From: Labilibaculum sp.
GTDB lineage: Bacteria; Bacteroidota; Bacteroidia; Bacteroidales; Marinifilaceae
Assembly (NCBI RefSeq): GCF_963664555.1
Contig: NZ_OY761461.1
Location: 4,195,769-4,259,768, forward strand
Length of the DNA stretch: 64,000 bases
Direction of reading: 5' to 3'
A program made the position numbers and the translations under genes. The number at the start of each line of letters is the position of its first letter. The stretch's first letter is position 1. The notes under the pieces are model-generated. The model worked only from the letters and a program-made list of their open reading frames with translations. It ran no database searches and was not told the DNA's origin. Shown piece after piece: positions 24,246 through 31,378 of the stretch.

Positions 24246-25778
24246 ATGTTTAAAGGACATCCTAAAGGACTAATTCCAGCTGCTATAGCAAACATGGGAG
24301 AACGATTTGGTTTCTACACCATGATGGCTATTCTGGTATTATTCCTACAAGCCAAATTTAATTTAGATGGAGCTAATGCTGGTATTATTTACTCTATTTT
24401 CTATTTTTCAATTTACATTTTAGCATTAGTTGGAGGAATTATCGCTGATAAAATAAATAACTTTAAAGGCACTATTCTAACCGGTTTAATTATGATGGGT
24501 GCAGGTTACTTTATTTTAGCAGTACCTACTCCTACGCCGGTATCAAGCGTTCCATTTTTCTTAACTATTTCACTAATTGGATTATTTGTAATTGCTTTTG
24601 GTAATGGTCTTTTTAAAGGAAACCTTCAAGCCTTAGTTGGTCAGATGTATGATGACCCTAAGTATGGTGCCTTAAGGGATTCAGGTTTCTCTCTTTTTTA
24701 TGCATTTATTAATATAGGTGCTATTTTTGCTCCGATTGTTGCAATTGGAATGCGTAATTGGTGGTTGGGAAAAAATCAATTACAATATGATGCAAGTTTA
24801 CCCGAATATTGTCATAGTTTCATTAATGGTGACATTTCGGAAGCTTCTATGCATACATTTCAAGAGTATGCTGATAAAGCAAGTGGAGTACATGTAGCTA
24901 ATTTAGCTGAATTTGCAGATAGGTACTTAAATGTATTTAATACTGGTTTCCATTACGCATTTGGTACAGCAATTGTGGCTATGGCTATTTCTTTATTCAT
25001 ATTTATCAAAAACAAAAAACAGTTTCCAAATCCAAAAGGAACAGAGGCTCCTGCTGCAGGCTCTGGATACACTAAAGAAGAAGTGAAGATGGAAGCTAAA
25101 GAAATTAAGCAACGTATGTATGCTTTATTAGCCGTATTTTCAGTTGTTATCTTCTTTTGGTTCTCTTTCCATCAAAATGGTTTAACATTAACGTTATTTG
25201 CTAAAGATTATACAGTACTTAAGATTGGAACCTGGCATTTCTCAGTAGAGCTGTTCCAATCCATGAACCCATTCTTTGTTGTATTCTTAACTCCTGTTGT
25301 AGTAGGTATCTTTGGATGGTTAAGAGCTAGAAACATGGAGCCATCTACTCCAAAAAAGATTGCTATCGGTATGGGTATAGCTTGTTTAGGTTTTGTTGTA
25401 ATGATGTTAGGTTCTTTCGGTTTACCATTATGGGAAACTATTACTCCTTCGGCAGGTGGTACTCCGCTTATGGATTCTGAGCGTGTTGCTCCATATTTAC
25501 TATTGGGAACTTATTTTATCTTAACAGTTGCTGAGCTATTTATTAGCCCAATGGGTATTTCATTTGTATCTAAAGTTGCTCCTCCTCAATATCAAGGTCT
25601 AATGCAAGGCGGATGGCTAGGTGCTACGGCATTAGGAAATGGACTATTATGGATTGGTGCTGTCTTATATCAAACAATACCTGTTTGGATGACTTGGAGT
25701 ATTTTTGTTGTCGCTACAGCAATCTCCATGTTTACAGTCATATTCATGGTAAAATGGTTAGAAAGAGTTTCTGAGTAA
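24246..25778 (+). CDS. POT/PTR-family peptide transporter
   Basis: A 510-aa major-facilitator protein for proton-coupled uptake of di-/tripeptides. The start MFKGHPKGL is typical of Bacteroidota POTs. TM1 carries NMGERFGFYTMM: the family ExxERF motif is present except that the first Glu is Asn. GNGLFKGNLQALVGQMY and DSGFSLFYAFINIGAIFAP match the PTR2 signatures. About 12-14 helices are visible, with a polar loop at about 180-235 and a Lys/Glu-rich linker at about 255-295. The changed Glu may alter proton coupling. It is a single gene with its own promoter and terminator. Confidence 0.9.
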   Translation: MFKGHPKGLIPAAIANMGERFGFYTMMAILVLFLQAKFNLDGANAGIIYSIFYFSIYILALVGGIIADKINNFKGTILTGLIMMGAGYFILAVPTPTPVSSVPFFLTISLIGLFVIAFGNGLFKGNLQALVGQMYDDPKYGALRDSGFSLFYAFINIGAIFAPIVAIGMRNWWLGKNQLQYDASLPEYCHSFINGDISEASMHTFQEYADKASGVHVANLAEFADRYLNVFNTGFHYAFGTAIVAMAISLFIFIKNKKQFPNPKGTEAPAAGSGYTKEEVKMEAKEIKQRMYALLAVFSVVIFFWFSFHQNGLTLTLFAKDYTVLKIGTWHFSVELFQSMNPFFVVFLTPVVVGIFGWLRARNMEPSTPKKIAIGMGIACLGFVVMMLGSFGLPLWETITPSAGGTPLMDSERVAPYLLLGTYFILTVAELFISPMGISFVSKVAPPQYQGLMQGGWLGATALGNGLLWIGAVLYQTIPVWMTWSIFVVATAISMFTVIFMVKWLERVSE

Positions 25779-25800
25779 GCAAATCAAATATATCATATTG

Positions 25801-25829
25801 AACCGTCTCAGAAATGAGGCGGTTTTTTT
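25801..25829 (+). terminator. Intrinsic terminator after the peptide transporter
   Basis: Stem AACCGTCTC/GAGGCGGTT (one G-T pair) with a short loop and a run of seven T. Confidence 0.85.
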
Positions 25830-25924
25830 ATGCCTGCAACTCTCCAATTAAATATTCTATATCCCAATCAATAAATTCAAATAGAATTTTTGCCCCCTAT
25901 TTAAGACATAAAGGTATTTTATAT

Positions 25925-25932
25925 TATATTTG
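25925..25932 (+). promoter_or_regulatory. Candidate -7 promoter box
   Basis: TATATTTG fits TAnnTTTG and lies 32 nt before the ATG at 25965. It would drive the small membrane protein and probably hemF. Confidence 0.5.
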
Positions 25933-25964
25933 TTCCTATTCAAAACAATTCTAAATAAACCTTC

Positions 25965-26276
25965 ATGTTTGAGAAACTTAAAAAGCGTTGGGAGATTACC
26001 TCTAACATCCAATTGATTCTTATTTTTATTGCCTTTTCGGTTACCGGAAGCCTCTCGGTTATGGTACGAAAGCCTGTTTTTGAATACCTGTCAATTGGTC
26101 CGGACACAAACCTGCTGATTAAAATTTTCATGAGCATTCTAATAATCACCCCAACCTATCAAGTATTCTTACTAATTGTTGGTAGTTTATTAGGCCAATT
26201 TCGGTTCTTTTGGAAATTTGAGAAAAAAATGCTGAATCGTTTTATTCCCACAAAGAAAGAACAACCCCTATCCTAA
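25965..26276 (+). CDS. Small two-helix membrane protein (possibly DUF6787)
   Basis: 103 aa: a basic amphipathic start (MFEKLKKRWEI), a helix at about 14-35 (IQLILIFIAFSVTGSLSVMV), a short loop and a second helix at about 57-85 (IFMSILIITPTYQVFLLIVGSLLG), then FRFFWKFEKKMLNRF at the C-terminus. The FWKFEKKML tail and the PxYQxxLLxxGxLxGxFxFF pattern recall a small Bacteroidota family that I believe is DUF6787; I could not check this. It is 30 nt upstream of hemF on the same strand, so the two are likely co-transcribed, but no role in haem synthesis can be read from the sequence. Confidence 0.65.
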   Translation: MFEKLKKRWEITSNIQLILIFIAFSVTGSLSVMVRKPVFEYLSIGPDTNLLIKIFMSILIITPTYQVFLLIVGSLLGQFRFFWKFEKKMLNRFIPTKKEQPLS

Positions 26277-26306
26277 TAAAACGATACTGACCAAAATCAC
26301 ACTTAC

Positions 26307-27200
26307 ATGAATAAAGAAATAATCGCTGAAAAATTTCGCCAATTACAGGACAGAATTTGTAAAGTCCTTGAAACAAGTGATGGGAAAGCAAATTTTATTG
26401 AAGATACTTGGGAAAGGGAAGGTGGTGGCGGAGGTCGAAGCCGAGTAATAGCCAACGGTAACATTATTGAAAAAGGTGGTGTTCAATTTTCTGCTGTTCA
26501 CGGTGAATTACCTGAGAAAATAAAAACTAAACTTAAGCTTTCCAATTCAAATTTCTTTGCAACAGGTGTCTCACTAATCATGCATCCTGAAAATCCTCAT
26601 GTGCCAATTGTACACATGAATGTGCGTTACTTTGAACTAGAAGATGGTTCGTTTTGGTTCGGTGGAGGAATCGATCTTACCCCTATTTATATAGATGCAG
26701 ATCAAGCCAAAGATTTTCACTTGAAATTGAAAAACGTATGCGATCGTCATCATCCGGAATATTATTCAAAATTCAAAAACTGGGCTGATGACTACTTTTA
26801 TCTTCCTTTTCGGGAAGAAACACGTGGCATTGGTGGAATTTTTTTCGATCATTTAAATGGAACAGATGGTTTAAGTAAGGAGCAGGCTTTAAATTTCACA
26901 ATGGATGTCGGGAATTTATTTGCGCCTCTTTACAGCCGAATAATGAAGCAATATCATAAAATTCCATACACTGAAAAGGAAAAAGATTGGCAATTGCACC
27001 GGCGGGGAAGATATGTAGAATTCAATTTGGTACTTGACAAAGGAACCAAATTTGGATTGGACACCAATGGAAGAACTGAATCGATATTGGTGAGTATGCC
27101 TCCTGAAGTGAAATGGACGTATCAATACCCAATTGAAAGCGGTTCCAAAGAAGAATTAACTCTTTCACTGCTAAAAAAAGGAATTAACTGGGTGAAATAA
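26307..27200 (+). CDS. hemF: Oxygen-dependent coproporphyrinogen III oxidase
   Basis: Decarboxylates two propionates of coproporphyrinogen III to give protoporphyrinogen IX, using O2 and no metal. Conserved stretches are GGGGRSRVI near residue 37, VPIVHMNVRYFE, the signature FGGGIDLTPIYI, RGIGGIFFDHLNG and the C-terminal RRGRYVEFNLVLDKGTKFGL. At 297 aa it matches the family. An O2-dependent enzyme beside a nitrogenase island points to a facultative organism. hemH follows 137 nt later on the same strand. Confidence 0.96.
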   Translation: MNKEIIAEKFRQLQDRICKVLETSDGKANFIEDTWEREGGGGGRSRVIANGNIIEKGGVQFSAVHGELPEKIKTKLKLSNSNFFATGVSLIMHPENPHVPIVHMNVRYFELEDGSFWFGGGIDLTPIYIDADQAKDFHLKLKNVCDRHHPEYYSKFKNWADDYFYLPFREETRGIGGIFFDHLNGTDGLSKEQALNFTMDVGNLFAPLYSRIMKQYHKIPYTEKEKDWQLHRRGRYVEFNLVLDKGTKFGLDTNGRTESILVSMPPEVKWTYQYPIESGSKEELTLSLLKKGINWVK

Positions 27201-27337
27201 ATACAATCCGTTTTATTTACCAAATCAAAAAACAATTCGCTGTTTGATTTGTATAGCAGTGGAAGAAAATTTTTATTACTTTAAACTGGGAAACAGCTAA
27301 ACACTCCCTTTTTATCTAAATAATCAACACGAACACT

Positions 27338-28351
27338 ATGCCAAAAAAAACGACTGTTTTACTACTCAATTTAGGAACACCAAAAAGTCCTGATGTATCT
27401 GATGTTCGCACCTACCTTTTCGAATTCCTAAACGATCCAAGAGTAATTGACATTCCCTGGTTACTACGAAAAATATTAGTGAACCTTATTATCGTTCCTT
27501 TTAGGGCAAAAGGCTCATCGAAAATATATAAGCAATTGTGGACCAAAGATGGTTCCCCATTGTTAATTTATGGCGAGAAAGTAAAAGATTTGCTTCAAAA
27601 GGAACTGAACCCGGATTTTACTGTTGAGTTGGCCATGCGCTACGAACAACCATCAATGAAAAGCGTTCTGGATAAAATACAGAAGGATATGCCACAGAAA
27701 TTAATTATTCTTCCAATGTATCCGCAATATGCTTCCTCATCAACAGGTTCTACCTTCCAGAAGGCAATGGAAATTATCAAATCCTGGGAGGTAATTCCTG
27801 AAGTGAAATTTGTAAACCAATTCTTCGACCATGAAGGATATCTGGATACTATTGCTGAAAATGCCAAAAAGCATGATTTAAACGATTTTGATCATTTTAT
27901 ATTCTCTTATCATGGACTGCCAATCCGCCAAATAAACAAAGTTCATCCTAAGCGGAATTGTTTTAAATGCGATTGTCACAAAAAATTTATTCCTGAAACA
28001 GATTATTATTGTTACCGTTCAACCTGCTTTGAGACCAGTCGCTTATTGGCTGAAAAATTATCTATTCCTAAAGAAAAATATACCGTTTCCTTTCAATCCC
28101 GATTGGACAAAAACTGGCTGGAACCTTTCTCTGATAAAGTAGTGGAAGAAAAAGCTAAAAATGGCACAAAAAAGATACTTGTTTTCAGCCCTGCTTTTGT
28201 TGCTGATTGCTTAGAAACAACAGTAGAAATTGGAATAGAATATCGAGAAATTTTCGAGGGAAACGGTGGCGAAAAATTAGCCTTGGTTGAGAGTCTAAAC
28301 GATCATCCAAAGTGGATTGCGACCTTGAAGGATTTGGTAATTAATTCATAA
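27338..28351 (+). CDS. hemH: Ferrochelatase with an internal Cys cluster
   Basis: Inserts Fe2+ into protoporphyrin IX (or coproporphyrin). The catalytic His is H192 in FSYHGLPIRQ, with the acidic pair E293/E297 in ADCLETTVEIGIEY. Between them, residues 208-230 carry an unusual set of cysteines: C208, C211, C213, C225 and C230. Some microbial ferrochelatases bind a [2Fe-2S] cluster through an internal Cys-rich insertion of this kind, so an iron-sulfur cluster is likely but inferred. The start MPKKTTVLLLNLGTP is canonical and the length (337 aa) normal. Confidence 0.95.
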   Translation: MPKKTTVLLLNLGTPKSPDVSDVRTYLFEFLNDPRVIDIPWLLRKILVNLIIVPFRAKGSSKIYKQLWTKDGSPLLIYGEKVKDLLQKELNPDFTVELAMRYEQPSMKSVLDKIQKDMPQKLIILPMYPQYASSSTGSTFQKAMEIIKSWEVIPEVKFVNQFFDHEGYLDTIAENAKKHDLNDFDHFIFSYHGLPIRQINKVHPKRNCFKCDCHKKFIPETDYYCYRSTCFETSRLLAEKLSIPKEKYTVSFQSRLDKNWLEPFSDKVVEEKAKNGTKKILVFSPAFVADCLETTVEIGIEYREIFEGNGGEKLALVESLNDHPKWIATLKDLVINS

Positions 28352-28373
28352 TCCCAAATTATTAATTCGCCTA

Positions 28374-28396
28374 AGAAGCTGTTTAAATTTATTAAT
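28374..28396 (+). repeat. Direct repeat copy 1
   Basis: Begins AGAAGCTGTTTAAATTTATT and recurs at 28641-28663, 267 nt downstream; the last bases differ slightly. Confidence 0.7.
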
Positions 28397-28429
28397 AGCA
28401 TTTGCAGAGAAATATCAAAAATAAGGGAG

Positions 28430-28545
28430 GTCGTTATTATTTGTTAATGCCTTCACCAAAGGCTTAAACGTCCATTATTATTTGTTAATACCTCCACCAA
28501 AGGCTTAGGCAAGTCATTATAATATGTTAACGGCTTCGTTAAATG
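28430..28545 (+). repeat. Near-tandem array of about 40-nt units (2.7 copies)
   Basis: Two well-matched units (28430-28469 and 28470-28511) share TTATTATTTGTTAAT, then CACCAAAGGCTTA. A degenerate third (about 28512-28545) has TCATTATAATATGTTAA and GGCTTCGTTAA. The units have the shape of small imperfect inverted repeats around CACCAAAGG. No spacers are present, so this is not a CRISPR array. Confidence 0.6.
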
Positions 28546-28640
28546 AAAAAATCACAATTATAATTTTATAAAAGCGAGGGCAATACATTAGGCAGGCAAT
28601 TATTAGTTGTTAATACCAATTTAATTTCAAAAGTATCTTT

Positions 28641-28663
28641 AGAAGCTGTTTAAATTTATTTTT
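28641..28663 (+). repeat. Direct repeat copy 2
   Basis: Second copy of the AGAAGCTGTTTAAATTTATT element. It is followed by an AT-rich stretch ending close to the stop of the converging GNAT gene. Confidence 0.7.
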
Positions 28664-28769
28664 AGAAATTTTTATCGAAGAAAAAAGACTCAGAATAAGG
28701 CAAATTTGATGCGGATAGTGGTTCTATTTAACGCAATTATGAGGTTTTTGGCTTATGAAGTTTCTAATT

Positions 28770-29276
28770 TTAAGCCCGATCAATAGTTGCTTCCCAAAAA
28801 TACATTGGAGGATTACACTCCTTGAAACCTTCCGAAAGGTAAAGGTTTTGAGCTGTTTGATTGTCGTTTCGAACCTCTAAGGTTATTTTGCAGCAATCTA
28901 TCTTCCTGGCAATGGCTTTAACAGATTTCATTAAGAACCGCCCTACACCTTTCCCCCTATAATCAGGTAAAACTATTAAGTCATGAATGTTTATGAGGGA
29001 AGACATCTTGAAAGTTGAAAAATTCACAAAGCAATTTGCCAAAGCAATATATTCATTCTCATTTTGTACTAAAACCCCAATATAATTAGCCTGTTTTTGC
29101 AATCCACGTACTAATTCTTGAAATGAATCGGCATGTAATGGCTTTTCACAGCCCATCCGATCCAACATATAGGCATTCATTAAATTGAACAATGCAGTCT
29201 GATGATCCGGATCATCAAGATCCAGCTCTACAAAGGAAAAAGGAAGTGTTGTCATGTTTTCTGTTTGTAAAAGCAT
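28770..29276 (-). CDS. GNAT-family N-acetyltransferase
   Basis: A 168-aa acetyl-CoA-dependent transferase. The acetyl-CoA site is DLIVLPDYRGKGVGRFLMKSV (about 95-115, the R/Q-x-x-G-x-G/A motif as RGKGVG), followed by KITLEVRNDNQTAQNLYLSEGF, the usual strand-helix end of the fold. The N-terminus LDDPDHQTALFNLMNAYMLDRMG resembles a subfamily of unknown substrate. A second Met lies 7 codons in, so the start could be 29255. It lies just downstream of nifA on the same strand, but nothing ties it to nitrogen fixation. Confidence 0.85.
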   Translation of the reverse strand: MLLQTENMTTLPFSFVELDLDDPDHQTALFNLMNAYMLDRMGCEKPLHADSFQELVRGLQKQANYIGVLVQNENEYIALANCFVNFSTFKMSSLINIHDLIVLPDYRGKGVGRFLMKSVKAIARKIDCCKITLEVRNDNQTAQNLYLSEGFKECNPPMYFWEATIDRA

Positions 29277-29302
29277 TTACAGTTTGGAAATCTATTTTAA
29301 AA

Positions 29303-30859
29303 TTACACTTTAAAACGCCAGGTTTCAATCTCATATTTTTTCACTCTTGTCCCCAGCATTCTCTCTGTAATGCAAAGCAATTCAGCTGCTTTTGTTACAT
29401 TCCCGGCCGTAGTCGTGAGTGCGTCCCGAATCAATTGTTTTTCAAGCTGCTCAACCACAACCATCATTCCACCTTCCATTACACTGTTTGTTGAATCGGC
29501 AGTTTGAAGAGTTGGAGGTAAATCGTAACTATGAATAACATTATCTTTCGTCATTATGCACGATCGTTCAATCACATTCTCCAGTTCCCTAATATTTCCC
29601 GGCCAACGATGAACCATCAACATATTTATTGCAGATGTTGTAATTCTTTTAATTTGAAAATTATTCTTTCGGTTAAACTTATCGATAAAATGATCAACCA
29701 AAATTGGAATATCATCTCTTCTGTGTCGCAAAGGAGGAATAAATATTGGAAAAACATTAATTCTGTAATAGAAATCTTCTCTAAAATCACCATTCTCAAT
29801 TAGCTCCTCCAAATTACGGTTTGTTGCTGCCACTATTCGCACATCAACCTTAATGGTTTTAGAACCACCTATACGTTCAAACTCTCTTTCCTGCAAAACC
29901 CGCAACAATTTTACTTGCGTAGATAAAGGCAAATCACCAATTTCATCGAGAAATATTGTTCCCCCATCGGCCAATTCAAATCTCCCCTTTCGCATTTGAT
30001 CGGCACCTGTATAAGCTCCTTTTTCATGTCCAAAAAGTTCACTTTCAATTAAGCTTTCCGGCAATGCAGAACAATTTACTTTAATGAGCTTACGATCCTT
30101 TTGTTTGCTTTTGGCATGTATTTCCTCAGCAAATAGTTCTTTTCCAATCCCGCTTTCGCCACGCAACAAAACCGTGCTGTTTGTTTGGGCCACCCGACTT
30201 ACCAATGCATACAAATCACACATTTTGCCTGAGTTACCAATAATATTATGCGGTTTTTGGCTATCGAGCTGACTTTGCAATTCTCTGTTTTGTTCTCGTA
30301 ATGCTTCTAATTCTTCAAGCTTAGCTTGCTTATAACGAGCCGTTTTTGCAATCATCGATCCAACAATACTCAATAGCTGAATATCCTCATTAACAGAAAT
30401 GTTGGAATTGTAAATTCTCACAACACTTAAGGCACCCATTACAACATTATCAAGCAAAAGCGGCACACAAATAAAAGTTAACTCATGTCCGTCTTTTGTA
30501 AGTTCCGTTTTAATTTTGTTGATAAAAAGTTTCGATTTTGATATTTCAGAAATAACAACAGGCCTGGCCAATTCAACAACCTTACCTATAATTCCTTCAC
30601 CCAAATCGTACTTTCCCCTTGCTTGCTGCGATGCACTTAATCCATAGGCAGCCTCAATCATCATCCGGTTTGTTTGCCGATTAAAAATCGTGATAAAACT
30701 TCTTTCGGCATTCAAATGTTTCACCAAACAAGCTAATATCGGAGATAAATCCTTTTTTAATTCATTACTGTTCAAAAGTCTTTGGCTTATATCGAAAAGA
30801 AGAGACATTTCATTAAAACCATAACATTCGTCGCCTGCTTTTTTGCATTTTAAACTCAT
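29303..30859 (-). CDS. nifA: NifA-type sigma-54-dependent activator
   Basis: Enhancer-binding activator placed divergently from nifH. An N-terminal GAF domain (about 30-175 of the ATG-30859 form) precedes an AAA+ domain with Walker A GESGIGKE, the sigma-54 loop GAYTGA, Walker B GGTIFLDEIGDLP and the arginine-finger region. A C-terminal Fis-type HTH has GNVTKAAELLCITERMLGTRVKKY. The frame extends to 30934, but the Met at 30859 starts better and leaves room for a promoter. The linker before the HTH lacks the CxxxxC pair of rhizobial O2-sensing NifA, so direct oxygen sensing of that type is unlikely. NifA identity rests on location plus architecture. Confidence 0.88.
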   Translation of the reverse strand: MSLKCKKAGDECYGFNEMSLLFDISQRLLNSNELKKDLSPILACLVKHLNAERSFITIFNRQTNRMMIEAAYGLSASQQARGKYDLGEGIIGKVVELARPVVISEISKSKLFINKIKTELTKDGHELTFICVPLLLDNVVMGALSVVRIYNSNISVNEDIQLLSIVGSMIAKTARYKQAKLEELEALREQNRELQSQLDSQKPHNIIGNSGKMCDLYALVSRVAQTNSTVLLRGESGIGKELFAEEIHAKSKQKDRKLIKVNCSALPESLIESELFGHEKGAYTGADQMRKGRFELADGGTIFLDEIGDLPLSTQVKLLRVLQEREFERIGGSKTIKVDVRIVAATNRNLEELIENGDFREDFYYRINVFPIFIPPLRHRRDDIPILVDHFIDKFNRKNNFQIKRITTSAINMLMVHRWPGNIRELENVIERSCIMTKDNVIHSYDLPPTLQTADSTNSVMEGGMMVVVEQLEKQLIRDALTTTAGNVTKAAELLCITERMLGTRVKKYEIETWRFKV

Positions 30860-31093
30860 AAGCGAATATTTAACGGGGTACATCTGCAAAATTATAAAAA
30901 AAGGAACAACACCCCCACAAAACACATAAATCATTTAATAATTTATACTTATTACAAATCATACCCCATTAAAAGAACATTACAATACAAATAAAAATAC
31001 ATTAAAAACCAACACACCCCCATTTAAACAATTCCCATCACTTACAAAACCATTTTGGAACAATTTGAATCCTAAATTCAAATTTTGTTTAAA

Positions 31094-31107
31094 ATACATT
31101 TCTGTAT
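31094..31107. promoter_or_regulatory. Inverted repeat ATACA-N4-TGTAT
   Basis: A perfect 5-bp inverted repeat with a TTTC spacer. It shares the core TACA-N4-TGTA with the larger palindrome whose centre lies 101 bp downstream, suggesting two sites for one regulator. Confidence 0.4.
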
Positions 31108-31190
31108 GAATCAAATAATCAAACAGATCGAAATCCCTTACTGAACCAACGATTACACACTTAAATTCAAATATGTACTCCAAAACTATC

Positions 31191-31212
31191 TTTCCTACAA
31201 ATTTGTAGGAAA
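31191..31212. promoter_or_regulatory. Perfect 22-bp palindrome upstream of nifH (candidate operator)
   Basis: Arms TTTCCTACAAA and TTTGTAGGAAA are perfect reverse complements with no spacer. It lies between divergent nifA and nifH, 167 nt before the nifH ATG. No T-run follows, so a terminator is unlikely. The protein that binds it is unknown. Confidence 0.6.
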
Positions 31213-31322
31213 TCGAAGTGCCTGCAATGCAAAATAAATACGGACAAAACAACAATAAACACCTATACAACAAGAACTTAAATACTACAAAAAAACAAGA
31301 GAAACGAAACTGAAAAAGCAAA

Positions 31323-31338
31323 TGGTACGCTTTATGAA
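31323..31338 (+). promoter_or_regulatory. Sigma-54-like promoter element before nifH
   Basis: TGGTACGCTTTATGAA matches TGGCACG-N4-TTGCA at the -24 box except for one base, but its -12 box is ATGA instead of TTGC. The spacing would place the transcript start near 31349, 30 nt before the nifH ATG at 31379. Expected for a NifA-controlled gene; not proven. Confidence 0.45.
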
Positions 31339-31378
31339 TACGGCTTGGCAACTATTAACCCAAATAAAAATAACAGAC

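Larger units (their letters stand above)
28352..28769. other. Repeat-bearing gap between hemH and the GNAT gene
   Basis: No gene is seen. It contains a 40-nt near-tandem repeat and two copies of a 20-23-nt direct repeat (both listed). The part after the second copy (about 28680-28760) looks like a structured or mobile-element-derived intergenic element, but I see no transposase and no terminal inverted repeats. Confidence 0.5.
30860..31378. other. Divergent nifA-nifH control region
   Basis: About 520 nt without a credible gene. Besides the sites listed separately, it has a possible minus-strand promoter box for nifA (TAATTTTG, 30887-30894) and a GG-N10-GC spacing (31208-31221) overlapping the right arm of the palindrome, which could be a weak second sigma-54 site. 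A classical NifA site TGT-N10-ACA was sought and not found. Confidence 0.6.

Noticed and set aside
28430..28545. Possible CRISPR array
   Set aside because: The units are contiguous and imperfect, without spacers, and no cas genes are in the window.
30980..31351. A 123-codon minus-strand open frame between nifA and nifH
   Set aside because: It covers the nif control region, has a Phe/Cys/Leu-rich composition expected from reversed AT-rich DNA, and overlaps the nifH promoter element.
30935..31378. Classical NifA enhancer TGT-N10-ACA
   Set aside because: I checked each TGT in the region; none is followed at the right spacing by ACA.
31322..31378. N-terminal extension of NifH by 19 residues
   Set aside because: MRKIAIYGKGG is the conserved start of NifH, and the extension lacks family support and overlaps the likely promoter.
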